From Nematostella vectensis (taxonomy: Eukaryota; Cnidaria; Anthozoa; Actiniaria; Edwardsiidae): a DNA stretch of 64,000 bases. The position numbers and the translations under genes are program-made. Location of the stretch: positions 11,382,442 through 11,446,441 of the forward strand of contig NC_064045.1 in NCBI RefSeq assembly GCF_932526225.1, read 5' to 3'. Below are positions 1 to 10,295 of the stretch, piece by piece (within the stretch, counting starts at the first letter, position 1; each line of letters opens with the position of its first letter). The notes beneath the pieces are model-generated. The model ran no database searches and had not been told where the DNA came from. It was given only the letters and a program-made list of their open reading frames with translations.

Positions 1-140
1 CGGCAAATTCGATTGTCATTTGCGCCAAATGGTTGGCGTGTGCATTTGTAGCCTCATAACACAGGCAACCCACAACGCGATGTAGCCGATAGATTGACGA
101 AAATGCAATCAAGCGGGGCCGCCTAGTGCTCTACTTAACA

Positions 141-287
141 TAGCCGTAGCAGGCTTCAAATGATTGGGGGGGGGGGGGGGGAGGGGGGCGATACAGAAAC
201 ATCCAGAAAACATTGGGGGCACAGCCACGCCCCTACTGGTCATTTCCGTCGTGCCCCCAGTGCCCCACCTCCTGCTACGGCCCTGCT
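141..287. mobile_element. short inverted-repeat element (TAGCCGTAGC family MITE)
   Basis: It begins TAGCCGTAGCAGG and ends CCTGCTACGGC, a short imperfect inverted repeat around a G-run and GCCACGCCCCTACT. The element at 34309-34464 has the same layout (poly-G, CAGCCACGCCC, then CTGTTACGGCC), so this is a repeat family. Non-coding. Confidence 0.6.
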
Positions 288-319
288 TAAAAATCCTGCA
301 AAAACTAAATGTTACGCAC

Positions 320-3300
320 CTGGTGCAATCGTACTTGAGTACTGCATGAGCGTGGACAGTATGATGTAAGCGCCGGATGCAAATGGATCGGGAATGTTGT
401 ACCACAGGGATACCGTGATGCCGTTCGTGCAGAGCTCGACATCAGTAACGCAGCTCGACTGGAAGTCACCAAGTACTACCGCACTGAGGTGAAGGGAAAT
501 TAAAAGCAATGAGACGTTACAATTAACCATGATGTTTTCCCGACGGTTCTGCTTGTTAAAAAATATAATTAAAGGAGTAGCGTGAGTTCGACACGTGCGA
601 CTTAACGATTGGTTGGATCTAGTGTCATGTGACATGGTAAGAAGCGTGACGAGCGTGACTAAAACAGGCGAGTTCGACACGTGCGACTTACCTATTGGTT
701 GAATCTAGTGATGTGACATGGCAAGAAGCGTGAAGAGTGTGACAAAAACAGGTGAGTTTGACACGAGCGATTTACCGATTGTTTAGTGTCATGTGACACG
801 GTAAAATGTGACAAGTTCGACAAAAATAGGTGACTTTGACACGTGCGACTTACCCATTGGTCAGATCTAGTGCCATGGCTCGCGAAGCACCACCCATTAC
901 AGGTCCCTCCTTCAGCTCCATTCCGTCAGCAAGTCTATAGGCCGTCTGCGTCACGTGGTCTGTTGTTACCAGCTTGTCCAGGGGCCAGAAGTGAGAGGCG
1001 TCTTCGAAGCATTTGGCTGAAAAGAAATGGGGTTGCAATGTTAGATAGATATATACAAAAAATGGAATTATCACTCAGCAATGTCACCAGTTTACTTCCG
1101 GTCGATTACGTAACAATCCTCGATTATTTTTAATGGAAAACGCGAAAATATTTTTTGTAAGGGCAGTGTGTCTATTTGAAGTTTTCTTTTGAGGTTTCTG
1201 TCGACCCTTGCGGAAGTAAACTGGTACCAAGCCGCTTTAACCCTTTTAACGGTGGTGTTACACGGGATAACACGCAATAAAAACATTTCGCGATACACGT
1301 TTATCGTAGAATGTTTCTGACCGTGTAACATCGCGCAACACAACTTTCTATACATCACTTTACTCGACATGTTGCGTGTTTTTGAACCCGCTTAAAAAAA
1401 AAAACAGAATGACGCAAATCTGGAAAGTTATTCCGTGTAACTTTTGTTTGGGAGCATGCCATAATGGACACGATATAATGTGTCGCGAAAAGTTTTTGCT
1501 GCATGTTATCCCGTGTAACACCACCTTTCCATAGTCAAAATATCGGAATACTCATACGAAAAAAAACCGAATAAAAATATTCAGTTTTCAAAGTAGTCGC
1601 TCATCTCGAAATAGTAATTTTAAACAAAAGCAATTTAAAAAGTTTCATATATTTAAGTTTTAAATATTTTATTGACCGATTTCGGTCAATAAGGCCTAGT
1701 GCACACTAGCGACATATCGACATAACGACATGGGCGCGCGCCCTCTTATCTTCGACATAACGACATAGACATAACGACATAAGAGAAAAAAACATGCTTT
1801 TTCTTTTATGTCATGATGTCCATGTCGTTATGTCGGGCTAAGCATAGTGCGCGCGCCCATGTCGTTATGTTGTTATGTTGCTAGTGTGTACTAGGCATAA
1901 AGCTTTTCAAAATCACCCGATGGAAATGGAAACAAAATAGCGACAGCCACTCACCCGCAGCATAACACAAGACCAAGCTCACAGCTGAAGAAGCATTGTT
2001 ATAAAACGCTACGTAGAGCACTTCAACTGCTTGAGCCGCATCGTCGTGACGGAAAAGTGTATTGGTGCCTTTACCTAACACAACAGCAGTGCCTTGAAAC
2101 TCAAGCCAAAAGTTTGTCTGCCCTGTTTCAAGAAACTGCGTGTCGTTGGTCGCAAGTGATGTAACGGTTCCCGCGGCGTCCACACGATCCAGCGTGATCT
2201 TCGTGTTCGTGTTTGCTCCAAGCGTGAGACGGTAGTGGCTGTGAGCCAAGGAAGGGCCGCTTGACAAGACCAACTGCATCTCACTGACTGTCGTCATCTT
2301 GACTGACACGCCTCTGTCACTATAGGTGCCAAAGAAGGCTGATATGTTATTGGCGCGAGTGTTTACTTGGCCGCAAAGTCCTCCTGATGGACAGAGAACA
2401 TGTAGAGGGTCATATAGCCGGCTTTTACTTGATAGAAAAACATGTAGGGGTCATATAGCCGGCTTTTACTTGATAGAAAAACATGTAGGGGTCATATAGT
2501 CGGCTTTAACTTGATAGAAAACTTGTAGGGGTCATATAGCCGGCTTTTACTTGATAGAGAACAGGGGTCAAACAGTCGGCTTTTACTTGATAGAAAACAT
2601 GTAGGGGTCATATAGCCGGCTTTTAGTTGATAGAAAAACATGTAGGGGTCATATAGCCGGCTTTTCCTTGATAGAAAACATGTAGGGGTCATATAGCCGG
2701 CTTTTCCTTTGATAGAAAACATGTAGGGGTCATATAGCTGGCTTTTACTTGATAGAAAAACATGTAGGGGTCATATAGCCGGCTTTTCCTTGATAGAAAA
2801 CATGTAGGGGTCATATAGCCGGCTTTTCCTTGATAGAAAACATGTAGGGGTCATATAGCCGGCTTTTACTTGATAGAGAACAGGGGTCAAACAGTCGGCT
2901 TTTACTTGATAGAAAACATGTAGGGGTCATATAGCCGGCTTTTACTTGATAGAGAACAGGAGTCAAACAGTCGGCTTTTACTTGATAGAAAACATGTAGG
3001 GGTCATATAGCCGGCTTTTACTTGATAAAAAAACATGTAGGGGTCATACAATCGGCTTTTACTTGATAGAAAACATGTAGGGGTCATATAGCCGGCTTTT
3101 ACTTGATAGAGAACAGGGGTCAAACAGTCGCCTTTTACTTGATACAGAACAGGGGTCAAACAGTCGGCTTTTACTTGATAGAGAACAGGGGTCAAACAGT
3201 CGGCTTTTACTTGATACAGAACAGGGGTCACATAGTCGGCTTTTACTTGATAGAGAACAGGGGTCAAACAGTCGGCTTTTACTTGATAGAAAACATGTAG

Positions 3301-6300
3301 GGGTCATATAGCCGGCTTTTACTTGATAAAAAACATGTAGGGGTCATAAAATCGGCTTTTACTTGATAGAAAATATGTAAAGGGGCCATACCAAAAGAAA
3401 AATGGAGAAACTCTCCTAATTTGAAAATCCACAGCCTTCCAAATGATCCAAAATGTAAAAGAGCACAATAATATGTGGTAATATGTGGAAACCATTTTCC
3501 TGGTAGGGAGAGAATGTCAAAAACAACTGCCGTCGTTATTTCCGTGGCATCCTGGCACAGAGCAATTTAGCTCGCTTGCCGAGCAAGGTTTTTTACACCT
3601 GAAAAAAAAAATCCCAAGCTGACCTGGCCTTGGTTTGATCCTTGGTTCTCTTGCTCGAGAGACGAAGCCCGTACCACTGAGCTATGTGCCACTCTCTCAT
3701 ATTGTAATCACCCATCGTTTTCAAAGGCCGAATCCATACGAAGATAATCAATAACATTCAACTTTGTTGTACCTGATTGGCAATTGTCGTGAAAGAGCGA
3801 TATGTGGGCGTAGCCATGCCCAAATATGGGAGAAGCATCGTAGATGGAGAGGGGCTTAAGTGTTACGCTGATGACGTCACGGGGCGCGAACGTGAACTTC
3901 TCGGTTAATGTTGGAGTTGCTGTATTTTTTGTCAGGTTTATCTGAGAACGAACAGTGAAACATCGATTGAAAATCAAAATAATCAGCCCAGCAGTTAGTG
4001 TTAAGTTCCACTGTTTACATAACTAAAATTATTCACTTACGCGGCCGATTACAACTAGTAAAAGAAAACAATACATAAAAACAGTATATTTAAACGAGGT
4101 TGTCGGAACTCCTCTTGGGGGAGGGGATTAGGATCTGTTTTTGAATCACATCCCTAAAACGAAAAATGCCAATAATGAGAAATAGTGTCATAATAGGGAT
4201 ATCAACATATCGGGATATCTCGCCTGTTTACAATTGCAAATATAGCTAAATATAATGGCTCATTTAAAAGAAAACTTAACACAATAACATTCTACGAATG
4301 AAGTCTGATACGTTATCTTGGTTACCGTCTTGAAATAGCGGATTCTTTAAATCACTCGGCATTGAGAGGGAGCCTTAACCCAACTCGGTAGAAAGCTTTC
4401 ACCCACAACAATTGAAGTAGAACCAGTATTTTTTTAAAACACAAGTATGATGACACATCGTCATTAACTTGTTATAACTCACGTATTCATTTCTGCCCGG
4501 AACTCCCCCGACGCCGTTGAAGATTATTTCTATTTCCTGAATCTGCGCAGACAGGTCTGACGCCTGTCGGATCTGAATAGAATTGATGAAATATCGCCGC
4601 TTCAGGGTCAGTGTGAATACCGAGCCTATCGTGGCTGTACCGGTCTTATATTCTGCAGCACCGGTGGCGAGTGCATCAACACATGGGTTCCCTGCGGCGG
4701 AGTCGGTGGCGGTGCACTGGGCACCATTGTTCGAGGCAGCAACATCCGTATTGGCACATCCGAGTGTTTCTAGGATATGTTAATCAGTCATTCCTTTAGC
4801 CAATATTAACTACTTACTAACCGAGAGTGAGGTCATGCCGGGAAATATCAAACTGAGGCTTTGGCGTATCGACCGAGGCTTTGCGAGGTCGATGCGCCAA
4901 AGCCGAGGTTTGATATTATCCGGTATGACCGAACGGTCGAGGTTAGTAAGTTGTTTATTATATGGCTTTTTAAAATAAAAATGACAAGAAAACAAATCAA
5001 CTTTCGCTTTCGCGCGAATATCAATTAGTTTATCGATCGATTTCAAAAAGGCGGGAAAACAAAAACACTCGCGCGCTGCCAAATCAAAAATGTAAATGAG
5101 TGAAAAGATTCAACAACAAGTAATCGGTAGTAATTGGACGACTCTTGGAAGCTACAGGTTTTATCATAGGTGAAGTTGATCCAAACAATAACAAAGAAAG
5201 CTGAGTTGTCAGTCTTTACGGCATGAATGGACTGTTTAGTTCGAAAAATCCACGGTATGTAGAGAAAAAAACTTCTGAAGTAAGTTAAAATGAAAAGGCC
5301 AATCGCTTTGTGCGGCGTTTTGATTTGATGGAAATATTGCATTCACAAATAACAGGTAGTACTTATCTTAAAGAGACTTTTCTGGGTCTTTACAACCCTT
5401 GTTATTTATCCATTTGTTTGTTTATCCGATATAAATAACTTTTTATTTTTTGGCTATCGGTGGCGGCTCGTGATCTTATTGTTTTTCTTTGTGTCAAAAA
5501 TTTCCTCTTCAATCTCTTAAGGATAATAAAATTCCGACTCAAAGTGCTCGTCCTCTCACATTATCAACTTTAAGAACTGTTTGTTTCTTGATTTTTTTTG
5601 GTGGCTTTGGTTTTTTGGTCGATTTTGTTTTAACGAAATTCGTGCAACCGAACAAAGCAACACAAAAAAAGCTCACAAAATGTCCCGCTCCGAATACGGA
5701 AAAAGACGGCCCGCTGATTAAACTTTTCTGCTTCTTCTGGGTGTTAAAATTCGCTACTCGAATGTTCGCTGTCGCTCGTTTTGCAGTTTTAAAGTGGAAA
5801 AATTTTTCGTAGGGCAATACGGAATTCCGTAATGCCCTCAGAGACGGGCAATTTCACGGGAATTTCACGACTACAAATTAGCCAATCACAGCGCGCGTAC
5901 TATCGTAGCCATATAATAATATTATTTGAAATTGCAATTAAAAGCTATGTTGGGAAATCAACAAATTTTGAATTTGCAAACATACTCCAATGGATTTTAC
6001 TAAGAGAGCATAAGATAAGAGAGGGATACTTTGGTATTACCCGCGCGCCATGTCGATTCCGAATCCGGCTATTTTTAGTAACCACCACCCCACCACTCCG
6101 CGTGAGGATTTGCTCCTTTTATTTTGTCCTACTCCCCCGCGGGTTGCGTGTTGTTGTTTTGCCAACTCGATAGGAATGAAAAGAGATCATGTAAAATAAC
6201 TCGGAAGAAGAAAACAAGTCTGTCTTAAGTAAGCAAGATTGGAAAAAATATTCACAGAAAGCTAAATTCCTGAATAGTTTGACTGTTTTGTTTGTCTGAG

Positions 6301-8457
6301 CGGCGAAGTCAAGTGAAGAAGAAAGAAAGAACCGACGAGCGATAAAATGGCTGTGATACCGCGTTTGATTCAAATCCCGACTCCAGCTTGTATAATAACA
6401 ACATAATAATATAACATATTATAATAATGACATCAAAGAAGTACAGTAACATCTCCTTCTTTATTTTCTTTCTATTACAAAAGCTCAGATACTTCAGCTT
6501 GCTGGCTTTGATCATCACAAAAATGCATTCCCTCGCTACAAGGATGGTTTTATGAGATGTATTTTCTTGGATTCCTTCTCAATTCACCGGAATATTCACA
6601 AAAATCAATAGCATATCTAATGTCTAACTTACAGACTTCGTTTGACCATTAGGAAGATAATGAAAGTTGAAAAACCACGAAGAAGCAGCAAGTTATAGCG
6701 GAAGCGGTGTTTGAAACACGAGGTTTTCCGCTCTTGATTTTGAATGAAGTCTCTTTTTTTTAACGTTTTCGAAATCTTGCAATCCTCGAAGTACTACATT
6801 CCCCTAATAAACCGCAAGTGCCTGTATCTTTGATGCTGGAATGAATATTTCGATGGTATTTGTGCAAATAGGTTTTTTTTTTTCGGTTTCAAGTCACAAA
6901 ACAGCGGCAAACAACAAGATGAATATGCCAAAGCGCGGGGGATAGGGTGAGTAAAAATGCTCACGCGCAGTGATGGGGTGATGGTTACTAAAAATAGCCA
7001 GATTCGGAATCGACATGGCGCGCGGGTAATACCACAGTGTCCCTCTCTTATCTTATGCTCTCTTGACTTTACATAACATACCACCTATTCCAAATAAGGT
7101 TGCACCAAAAAAATCATGTATGATACCCCTGCATTAAATGAGTCCTGCTATCCAGGCCCGTAGCCACGGGTTCGGAAGAACCACCCCACTGGACTGGAAG
7201 GTCCGCTCTAATGAAGGAAAATTGAGTACCACTTCAAGCTACGCGGGCTACCTAAAAGAAGATGTCCCCCCCCCCCCGCTCAAAATCCTGGCTACGGGCA
7301 TGGTATCTTAAAGCCATTAGAATTTTCACAGGAACATGAACAAGAATATTTTTATTTGAATTACGTATAGCTTTTCTATCCGAAACAATATTTGCGATTA
7401 AAACTTTATTTTTTACGATGGCTGTTTTTATAGATTTCGTCATTTAGTTTGCACCCGGACCAAAATTGTTGAAAACATAAAATTGACTGGCTAGAGTATT
7501 TTCATTTTATAGCAGCTATTAAACAAGCAACTTCGTAGTCAATGTTATTATAAAAAAAATTTGGACATTGAATTGTGGTAGGTGTTGGCTTCCGAAAAAT
7601 CTAGATTGAGACATTGTCATTAACTTTTCTATAGCCTTACTTTTATCCTTTAAAACTACATTTGGGGATGCTAGTCATTTAGAGCTAAGACCAAACAACC
7701 AACTAGAAAAAATACTTTATATCTAGAATGTACTGTAATATACTTGATAAGAATGTAGTGTAAATATTTACAAATATAATTTTTTGAGCCTCACTAATAT
7801 GAGAATGCTAGAAGCCCAAAGGAACATAAGTATAAAAAAAACTATAAAAAACAACAATTCTGCACGTGCCATGAAAACTTAATATCAGAAGACGAATTCC
7901 TGATTGAGGTTATTCCTCTGAAATTGGAGTTATGCTAATACACCTATTTTGAATAAGGTTGCACCCGAGAACCAATGTGTCGTAGCCCGCGGTGGTTCAT
8001 GGGTAGGGTATAAAAGGCTGAATTCTTGTATCTGAAAGCTATGTGAATATTCATAAGAATGGAATTCAACTTTCTTACAGTCATCTTAAAGAAACAATGA
8101 ATTTTAAAACCTCACTTTTGATGTATGATAACCGTTTGTTTACAATAATTAGCACAGCTGGAATCACTAAACAATAGCAAGGACGTATGAAATTCCATTT
8201 GCAATCTTGTTTCTTCGGCCATTATCGCCGATAAAGAATAGAAATACTTAGCCATCGACTTCTAAACTTAAATTAATAACTCCATGCTATTTATACACAT
8301 ACAATAAGGCAATTCTTAGTGGCATCTTACAGACTTTTATAAGGTAATCAATAAGCTATTACTAGTAAAGTCGAGAAAGTTAGTGTTAGTTGAAGACTTT
8401 TAAAAACCTTGACTTACCAGAGATCTCTTGTTGTGCGGGGCACTCTAGGCTAGTCGC
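320..8457 (-). CDS. secreted multidomain protein (discoidin-like, FAMeT-like, LamG-like), partial gene
   Basis: I do not recognise an orthologue. Exons in transcription order are 8457-8418, 4769-4483, 3941-3773, 2383-1955, 1016-854 and 483-320. All have AG acceptors and GT donors, and the phases join without stops (0-1, 1-0, 0-1, 1-1, 1-2, 2-1). The short first exon encodes a Cys-containing linker. The next two form a beta-rich discoidin (F5/8C)-like domain, with LGCANTDVAAS at the start and FTLTLKRRYFINSIQIR inside. The 429-nt exon resembles the farnesoic-acid O-methyltransferase-like (Methyltransf_FA) domain (HYRLTLGANTNTKITLDR, NFWLEFQG). The last two exons begin a concanavalin/laminin-G-like domain (ASHFWPLDKLV, then GITVSLWYNI). 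Such domains are extracellular binding modules, so adhesion or matrix function is inferred. The gene continues past the left edge. The signal-peptide exon, expected upstream of 8457 and ending in phase 0, was not identified. Domain names are by eye. Confidence 0.75.
581..870. repeat. tandem repeat, unit about 80-90 bp, carrying copies of a splice donor
   Basis: Roughly three and a half diverged copies of a unit containing TTCGACACGTGCGACTTACC, ATTGGTT, GATCTAGTG and TCATGTGACATGG. Read on the minus strand, each unit copies the last codons of exon 1016-854 and its GTAAGT donor. The copies near 770, 688 and 603 lie downstream in the same intron, and the farthest donor is mutated. Confidence 0.8.
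1079..1240. mobile_element. MITE of the TTAA / AGCCGCATTGTCACC family, diverged copy
   Basis: The left end contains CAATGTCACCAGTTTACTTC and the right end GGAAGTAAACTGG...AAGCCGCTTTAA. The internal GTCGATTACGTAACAAT also occurs in the better-preserved copy at 9926-10165 in inverse orientation. A TTAA remains at the right end, while the left end is decayed. Confidence 0.65.
1251..1525. mobile_element. MITE with about 25-bp terminal inverted repeats
   Basis: It starts GGTGGTGTTACACGGGATAA and ends with the near-exact complement TTATCCCGTGTAACACCACC. Internal sequence also repeats CGTGTAAC motifs. There is no ORF. It directly abuts the preceding MITE inside an intron of the multidomain gene. 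Confidence 0.8.
1694..1896. mobile_element. foldback MITE rich in GACATAACGACAT repeats
   Basis: The left arm GCCTAGTGCACACTAGCGAC with CATGGGCGCGCG is mirrored by GCGCGCCCATGTCG ... GCTAGTGTGTACTAGGC. The interior is built from short TCGACATAACGACAT repeats on both strands, so the whole 203 bp can fold back. Confidence 0.8.
2398..3385. repeat. minisatellite, mixed 41-bp and 36-bp units
   Basis: About 25 tandem units sharing CGGCTTTTACTTGATAGA. One type carries ACATGTAGGGGTCATATAGC and the other ACAGGGGTCAAACAGT, and the two are interspersed. It fills the intron between exons 3941-3773 and 2383-1955, beginning 15 bases upstream (minus strand) of the latter's acceptor. Open frames through it are a by-product of the repeat. 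Confidence 0.95.
3625..3700 (-). repeat. tRNA-derived SINE head (possible)
   Basis: On the minus strand TAGCTCAGTGG matches a pol III A box, and about 40 bases later GGATCAAACC is one change from a B box. No complete cloverleaf could be drawn, so this looks like a SINE promoter rather than a functional tRNA. Confidence 0.45.
4812..4951. mobile_element. foldback MITE, ACTTACTAACC termini
   Basis: ACTTACTAACCGAG at the left is matched by CTCGGTTAGTAAGT-like sequence (CGAGGTTAGTAAGT) at the right. Inner arms around GGGAAATATCAAAC and TTTGATATTATCCGG also pair. A degraded relative lies near 56555-56640 (CTTACTAACCTCG, GCTGGGAAATATTAAAC). Confidence 0.7.
4952..6000. other. intronic sequence with no recognisable gene
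   Basis: AT-rich DNA inside the long intron between 8418 and 4769. The short open frames overlap on both strands and show no domain, repeat or splice context. The last seven bases are the target-site duplication of the next element. Confidence 0.6.
6001..7065. mobile_element. non-autonomous DNA transposon with long TIRs, copy 1
   Basis: Termini begin AAGAGAGCATAAGATAAG, and about 110 bp of each end is inverted-complementary (GCGCCATGTCGATTCCGAAT, TTTTTAGTAACCA). Flanking 7-mers ATTTTAC (5994-6000) and ACTTTAC (7066-7072) look like a one-mismatch target-site duplication. No transposase is present. Copy 2 is at 37642-38650. A 7-bp duplication does not identify the superfamily. Confidence 0.88.
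7073..8170. repeat. intronic AT-rich DNA with two related repeat segments
   Basis: The start (CACCTATTCCAAATAAGGTTGCACC, abbreviated here to ACCTATT ... AAGGTTGCACC) recurs near 7940. A GGCCCGTAGCCACGGG-type segment at 7157-7300 with a C-run is echoed by CGTAGCCCGCGG near 7981. These are decayed MITE-like copies, and no coding sequence is apparent. Confidence 0.5.
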
Positions 8458-9633
8458 CTGGAGAGAAAAGAGAAATTAAATTGAGAACATTCGAACCAAA
8501 ATCTAACGCCAGAATATTTTTCAGACACTCTTTCAGGCACTTTCGCATTATTTTGAGATTTTTCAAGCAGTTGTTTTTAAAATATTTGATCTAACAAGAA
8601 CTCTAGGTGTAAAAAAAACATCCGAAAACAAAACAGGGATTTCTCGTTAGTTCTCTTAAAAAAATGCAGGGGAACGAAAAAATAAATAAATAAACAGAGA
8701 GTGCAAGGGTTGAGTATGGATATTTTAAATAATTGGGATCAAATACGAAAATCAATATATTTAGCCGTACGCACCTTGAGGAGATTTCCAAGGATGAACG
8801 TAAAAAGCAAACAGATTCTGAATGGCACGGACATTCTAATGGAAGATTTTAGGCATCTTCTCTGGGCTTTAGTCTTGCGACATTTAAAAGATGGCTGGGC
8901 CACTGCCATAAATCCTCTAATAAATAACTAAACTTTTAATCAGATTAAATGGAATAAATATGGGAAGACTGATTGGCCAGCTAGACACAGGTGTTCCCTA
9001 CGTATTCTGTTTACATCTCTGTCCATAAAGTTTGAGTAACTTTTGGTTTGATAAAATTTTAATTGAATGTTTTCTAGGCCAATCACTCCCCCATTTTATA
9101 CTCCCGCCGAGTGTCGAGCCTCACAAAGCATTCATTTCCATCGGTTAATACAAGCGAGAAAATAAGATACACTCAAGTTTTAATCTTGTATCGCACTTCA
9201 ATCAAGTAAACAATTTTTGTTAATAATATACAGGTGGACGGCCGACATTTTTAAACGGCAAAGGGACAGACAATTTAGGTGTCCGAGGAAAGGGAAGGGA
9301 ATTTTTTTTTCGGCTGTAGGCTTTGCTCGTTACAAAAAATGGCCTTTATTCTTTGAAGAAAAAAAAAATAACACCAAAATTGCAATTGTTCACTCCTTTA
9401 AAAAACGACCAATGCTTCTCTCGCTTAAATATCTAACAAATACATTAGTAATAGGCGGAATGCTTTACATTTCAAGTGTCGTTATTCGTTATTCTTTCTG
9501 GAGAAAATACAAAGAATGGAGAAAATCGCATGTGAATTGCTTGGTTTTGACACTTGACTTCTCAGTCATAAGGAATTAAAAAAAATTAGTATTCACATGT
9601 GACCTTTAATTTAAGCAAGTAGCCTGCAATGCA
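8458..9633. other. stretch without recognised gene
   Basis: AT-rich. The 62- to 120-codon open frames here have low-complexity composition (Lys/Phe/Ile rich) and no domain signature. The missing 5-prime exon of the multidomain gene could lie here or farther right. Confidence 0.5.
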
Positions 9634-9745
9634 GCGTTTTACCCGGTGTTTTATAGCGAACAACCAGCCTCGAGCGATTCGTGGCCGCCATCTTGGATTC
9701 AGAGCACGAGGCTGGTTGTTCGCTATAAAACACCGGGTAAAACGC
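9634..9745. mobile_element. perfect 39-bp foldback element
   Basis: Arms 9634-9672 and 9707-9745 are exact reverse complements over 39 bases (starting GCGTTTTACCCGGTG), separated by a 34-base GC-rich spacer containing GTGGCCGCCATCTTG. It is either a young MITE or a hairpin-forming element. Confidence 0.85.
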
Positions 9746-9925
9746 CTGAATAGCATGCTATTAAGCAGGGGGAGTGTGAATCAGACTGTGCTTATCTAGC
9801 ATATCATAGAAATTTTGTACTTCTTGGTACATTTTGTACATATACATAAGTTATAGACTGAGGGCTTCGAAGTGTCAAGTTCCACCAGGATCGAACCGCA
9901 CCTGCTTGGAATCATTGTCAATTAA

Positions 9926-10165
9926 AGCCGCATTGTCACCAGTTTACTTTCGGAGGTCCGACGGAAACCTCAACCGTTAAAAGACAAAAGAATCTATTAG
10001 AATCCGAGATATTTAACAGGCCATCCGCCTGTTAAATTATCAATCACATCCTCAAAGAAACTTCCAATAGACACACTGCTTTCAATATTTTGAAATATTT
10101 TTCGCGTTTTTCGTTAAAAATATTGTTACGTAATCGACCGAAAGTAAACTGATGACAATGCGGCT
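9926..10165. mobile_element. MITE with TTAA target duplication, AGCCGCATTGTCACC termini
   Basis: TTAA at 9922-9925 and 10166-10169 flank inverted repeats AGCCGCATTGTCACCAG / CTGATGACAATGCGGCT continuing into TTTACTTTCGG / CCGAAAGTAAA. A TTAA target is typical of piggyBac-like or Kolobok-like mobilisation (family knowledge). No ORF. Confidence 0.85.
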
Positions 10166-10170
10166 TTAAT

Positions 10171-10295
10171 AGAGATCACGAGTCCTTTAGCAAGCTTAGA
10201 GCTTTTGTGTTTGTGTAATTGTTAAGCCTTGCGCTGTAGAGATCACGAGTCCTTTAGCAAGCTTAGAGCTTTTGTGTTTGTGTAATTGTTAAGCC
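10171..10295. repeat. 67-bp tandem duplication
   Basis: AGAGATCACGAGTCC...GTTAAGCC occurs twice head to tail (10171-10237, 10238-10295). The first copy starts directly after the TTAA of the preceding MITE. Confidence 0.9.

Noticed and set aside
2492-3307. Repeated small proteins with SSKSRLYDPYMF or LYQVKADCLTPV motifs
   Set aside because: By-products of the intronic minisatellite; different frames give equivalent repeats.
8010-8030. TATA-like GTATAAAAGG as a promoter
   Set aside because: Lies in a decayed repeat segment inside an intron; no downstream coding exon on the plus strand.
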